A stretch of 64,000 bases of DNA, from contig NZ_JACHXW010000001.1 in assembly GCF_014192395.1 (NCBI RefSeq), positions 248,001-312,000 of the forward strand, read 5' to 3'. Numbering within the stretch: position 1 is the stretch's first letter; every line of letters begins with the position of its first letter. This DNA is from Paenibacillus endophyticus. GTDB lineage: Bacteria; Bacillota; Bacilli; Paenibacillales; Paenibacillaceae. A model generated the notes under the pieces. It made no database searches and had not been told where the DNA came from. It saw nothing but the letters and a program-made list of their open reading frames with translations. Below are positions 61,664 to 64,000 of the stretch, piece after piece. Made by a program: the position numbers and the translations under genes.

Positions 61664-62818
61664 CTAAACCTTTTTAGTCGGGTTCTCTGGTTTCTCCAAA
61701 TGGTCGATGCCGGGATCAGTTGGAGGCGAATCGAATTCTCCCAGCGGAGCGCGGATCCAGCGATGGAAATAACCTTGGTCATACAGCGCTTTAATCAGGA
61801 TCATGAGGATAGGTGCAAGAATGACGCCGGCAATACCGAATAACGAAAGGGACACGATCATGAAGGCCAGCATCGTGAAAGCGGACACGCCTAAGGAGTC
61901 GCCCGTAATTTTGGGTTCAAGAATTTGGCGAGTCAGCACCACAACCAGAAATAGCGCCGATAGCCATATAGCCAGCGAAATTTTGCCGACTATGATCAAA
62001 TAGATGATCCAAGGAATGAAGATCGTACCAACGCCAAGCAGCGGCAAAATATCGAAAATCGCGGATACCACTGCGATGACGAAAGCATTGTCGACACGGA
62101 GCAGCAGCAGTGCGGCCAAGATGACGACAAACGTAATGCCGATCATTTTGGCTTGCGCTTTGATGTAGAGCGCAATTCCTTTGAATACATTGTTGCGAAG
62201 GAAAAAGAAAGCAGATTTGAACGTATTTGGTGTTTTTTCCTCGGCGGTCTGCTTCCATGTCGTAATTTCGATGCTTAAGAAATAAGCTAATATAATCCCC
62301 ACCACAAAATTGAATATGAAGGTGGAGAATGAAGAGACATAACCGACTACACTGCGGAGCACGGTTTGTCCGAATTTCGCTAAGGTAGAGGACGCTCCTT
62401 CAATTAAGTCCTTGGACCGCTGTACCAGATCGAGATCAGCTGACGTTGTGCCGAACCGCTGCTGAAGCTCAACGGTAATGTTGGCGATTTGGCCAGCGAG
62501 TACTTTTTGATATTTGGGGAAATCATTGACAAGCTGGGTGCCTTGCTTCGTTAGCAGGTAAGCTGCGCCTGAGAAGGCGGCTAGAATGATAAGGGTGAAC
62601 ACGAGTACAGATATGCCGGAGGCAATTGATTTCTTCATCCCCAGCTTGTTCAGCCGCCTTGCCAGCGGTTCAATGCATAAAAAAATAACGAAGGAGAAGA
62701 AAATGGGTGTTGCGATTCGGTACAAATAACTGAAAGAGTACATAATTAAGTAAACAGTGAGAGCAATTAAGGCGATGTCAAAAGCGGTTCGCCAATACTT
62801 TTTGTAAAAGGGCAACAT
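61664..62818 (-). CDS. AI-2E family transporter (second)
   Basis: Polytopic membrane protein of 384 residues; start at the ATG 62818 (minus strand) after GAAGGAGTACCCC, preferred over upstream in-frame ATGs. FDIALIALTVYLIMYSFSYLY and ATPIFFSFVIFLCIEPLARRLN at the N-terminus, VSAIFDILPLLGVGTIFIPW and the C-terminal EPKITGDSLGVSAFTMLAFMIVSLSLFGIAG (in parts) match the family, closest to the YtvI type. It ends in a hydrophilic, Pro-rich tail (EFDSPPTDPGIDHLEKPENP). It is not closely similar to the AI-2E-family gene at 46919. Substrate unknown. Confidence 0.87.
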   Translation of the reverse strand: MLPFYKKYWRTAFDIALIALTVYLIMYSFSYLYRIATPIFFSFVIFLCIEPLARRLNKLGMKKSIASGISVLVFTLIILAAFSGAAYLLTKQGTQLVNDFPKYQKVLAGQIANITVELQQRFGTTSADLDLVQRSKDLIEGASSTLAKFGQTVLRSVVGYVSSFSTFIFNFVVGIILAYFLSIEITTWKQTAEEKTPNTFKSAFFFLRNNVFKGIALYIKAQAKMIGITFVVILAALLLLRVDNAFVIAVVSAIFDILPLLGVGTIFIPWIIYLIIVGKISLAIWLSALFLVVVLTRQILEPKITGDSLGVSAFTMLAFMIVSLSLFGIAGVILAPILMILIKALYDQGYFHRWIRAPLGEFDSPPTDPGIDHLEKPENPTKKV

Positions 62819-62985
62819 AAGGGGTACTCCTTCTTTTTCCATATTCATATTTCCATAAAGATTGTACTATAGTTTTTAAAAAGATGCCTATTTTTTATTG
62901 CATTATGCTACAATTAAAGCTACTGTTGTTGTTTTGTACCGCTATTCATTCGTCGACTAAATCATATAACGGTGGGGAAAACAAA

Positions 62986-64000
62986 ATGGAAAATTTGCTG
63001 TTATGGGGATTATACGTTGCAACCTTCTATGCGTTTCTTCCTGGACTAATTAGCCGTACATTTGGCTTTCGAGTTTTTAAGAAGGGTCTTGTAGAGAAAG
63101 AGATAGCTTTAACCTTCGATGACGGTCCAGACCCGGTTTACACGGCTCAGCTTCTCGACCTGCTGGCTCGTTACAATGCGAAGGCGACGTTTTTTATTGT
63201 GGGCTCGCACGCTGAAGGCCAGGAGCACTTGCTGCGTCGAATGAAGGATGAAGGGCATAATCTCGGTGTTCACAATTATGTGCACAAATCGAATTGGCTC
63301 ATGCGCCCAAGAACAGTGAAACGGCAGATTGAACGCACGCTAGACATTATCGAGCATGCGACAGGATCGCGTTCGGCTTATTATCGGCCGCCTTGGGGAA
63401 TCGTAAACGTATTCGATTATGCGAAATTCGGACATCTCCAAATTATTCTATGGTCTGCCATGTTTGGTGATTGGCGCACGCGGCTTGGCTCTGAGAGGCT
63501 TAAGAAACGGATGATGAAGAAGCTTAAGCCAGGCGAGGTTTTGCTGCTGCATGATTGCGGGATGACGTTCGGAGCAGACAAGGACGCGCCGCGCAACATG
63601 CTTATTGCGCTGGAAGCCTATTTGGAAGAAGGCGCGAAGCAAGGCTACCGATTCATAGCGATCGATGAAATGATTAAGCTGACAGAAGCAGCCAAGTCGA
63701 TGCATAGGTCCATATGGAAAAAGGTGCTGGTTTCGCTTTGGCTCACTTGGGAGAAGCTCTTCCACTTCCTATTCCGGCTTAAGACGGTTGGCAATGAAGC
63801 GGAAGCCGCTTTTCATTACCGGGTCATTACTTATAATGGCGAGGATATCGCGTTTGCCGAGGGCGGGAATGTCGTCAAGGGTGACCGAGTAGCCGAGCTG
63901 CATTTCGATAACAAAATGCTCTCGAGTATCGCAGCAACGTCTAGATCGCCAGTTGCAACCGGCATTCGCATGCTCAGGGAGGTTGAACAAGCGCTTCCGC
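62986..64000 (+). CDS. Polysaccharide deacetylase family protein (runs off the window)
   Basis: NodB-homology deacetylase of cell-wall or extracellular glycans. The frame from ATG 62986 (GGTGGGGAAAAC upstream) stays open to the window end, 338 codons read, so the 3' end is missing. A hydrophobic N-terminus (LLWGLYVATFYAFLPGLIS) probably anchors it. Metal and catalytic motifs are TFDDGPDP, HNYVHKSNW, YRPPWG, LWSAMFGDWRT and LLLHDCG. After the domain (about residue 235) comes an extra C-terminal domain (YRVITYNGEDIAFAEGGNVVKGD), perhaps YkoP-like; that identification is tentative. Confidence 0.9.
   Translation, partial: MENLLLWGLYVATFYAFLPGLISRTFGFRVFKKGLVEKEIALTFDDGPDPVYTAQLLDLLARYNAKATFFIVGSHAEGQEHLLRRMKDEGHNLGVHNYVHKSNWLMRPRTVKRQIERTLDIIEHATGSRSAYYRPPWGIVNVFDYAKFGHLQIILWSAMFGDWRTRLGSERLKKRMMKKLKPGEVLLLHDCGMTFGADKDAPRNMLIALEAYLEEGAKQGYRFIAIDEMIKLTEAAKSMHRSIWKKVLVSLWLTWEKLFHFLFRLKTVGNEAEAAFHYRVITYNGEDIAFAEGGNVVKGDRVAELHFDNKMLSSIAATSRSPVATGIRMLREVEQALP

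Overview
The window is core chromosome of an endospore-forming, low-to-moderate GC Gram-positive bacterium, most likely a member of the Paenibacillaceae (Paenibacillus or a close relative). This is inferred from the gene content and from a gene order close to the Bacillus subtilis spo0B-obg / ruv / secDF / relA / hisS-aspS / alaS / yrr region. Further support comes from strong AGGAGG ribosome sites, frequent TTG and GTG starts, T-box leaders and many sporulation genes. No prophage, transposase, CRISPR array, rRNA or tRNA gene was seen. Nearly everything reads left to right; the exceptions are a TIGR04086-type membrane protein, a SpoVB-like flippase, copC-copD, mnmA, a small monooxygenase and one AI-2E-family gene.

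Layout. 1-6.8 kb: spoIVFA-spoIVFB, an RNase E/G gene, rplU-prp-rpmA behind a probable L21 leader, then spo0B-like and obg. 6.9-10.6 kb: ACT protein, hom, thrB, pheA. 10.7-13.3 kb: a SafA-like LysM protein and bofC. 13.4-20.7 kb: ruvC-ruvA-ruvB, a DCC protein, a SpoIID-domain protein, queA, tgt, yajC. 20.7-24.3 kb: membrane proteins, the SpoVB-like protein and comN. 24.3-33.3 kb: secD, secF, a CDF transporter, recJ, apt, rel, dtd and a 56-residue ORF. 33.5-39.6 kb: T-box, hisS, aspS, tcdA, rarA. 39.6-48 kb: copCD, a CNNM/CBS protein, mnmA, cymR, a cysteine desulfurase, a PRC-barrel protein, a zinc-ribbon protein, an AI-2E-family protein. 48-56.3 kb: T-box, alaS, ireB, ruvX, two DUF1292 genes, mltG, two U32 genes. 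56.5-64 kb: a chemoreceptor, a class B PBP, a monooxygenase, a second AI-2E-family protein and a polysaccharide deacetylase cut by the window end.

Functional links. SpoIVFA, SpoIVFB and BofC all belong to the sigma-K checkpoint of sporulation. Prp is encoded between L21 and the L27 precursor that it trims. QueA, Tgt, YajC, SecD and SecF form the conserved tRNA-modification/secretion block. CymR, the cysteine desulfurase and MnmA link sulfur supply to tRNA thiolation. IreB, RuvX and MltG follow alaS as in other Firmicutes.

The protein-coding genes are mostly ordinary. The least explained material is between them. (1) A modular, hairpin-rich repeat of about 200 bp occurs at three loci (37962-38162, 52436-52527, 54839-55030) and shows paired base changes in its stems. 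(2) A 40/41-bp hairpin repeat sits as short tandem arrays directly against the ribosome sites of rpmA and of the CDF gene. (3) Two tandem repeats (41-bp and 55-bp units) have copied the 3' ends of the genes they follow. These, two T-box leaders and in-frame 36-bp repeats in two envelope/coat proteins are the main targets for follow-up.
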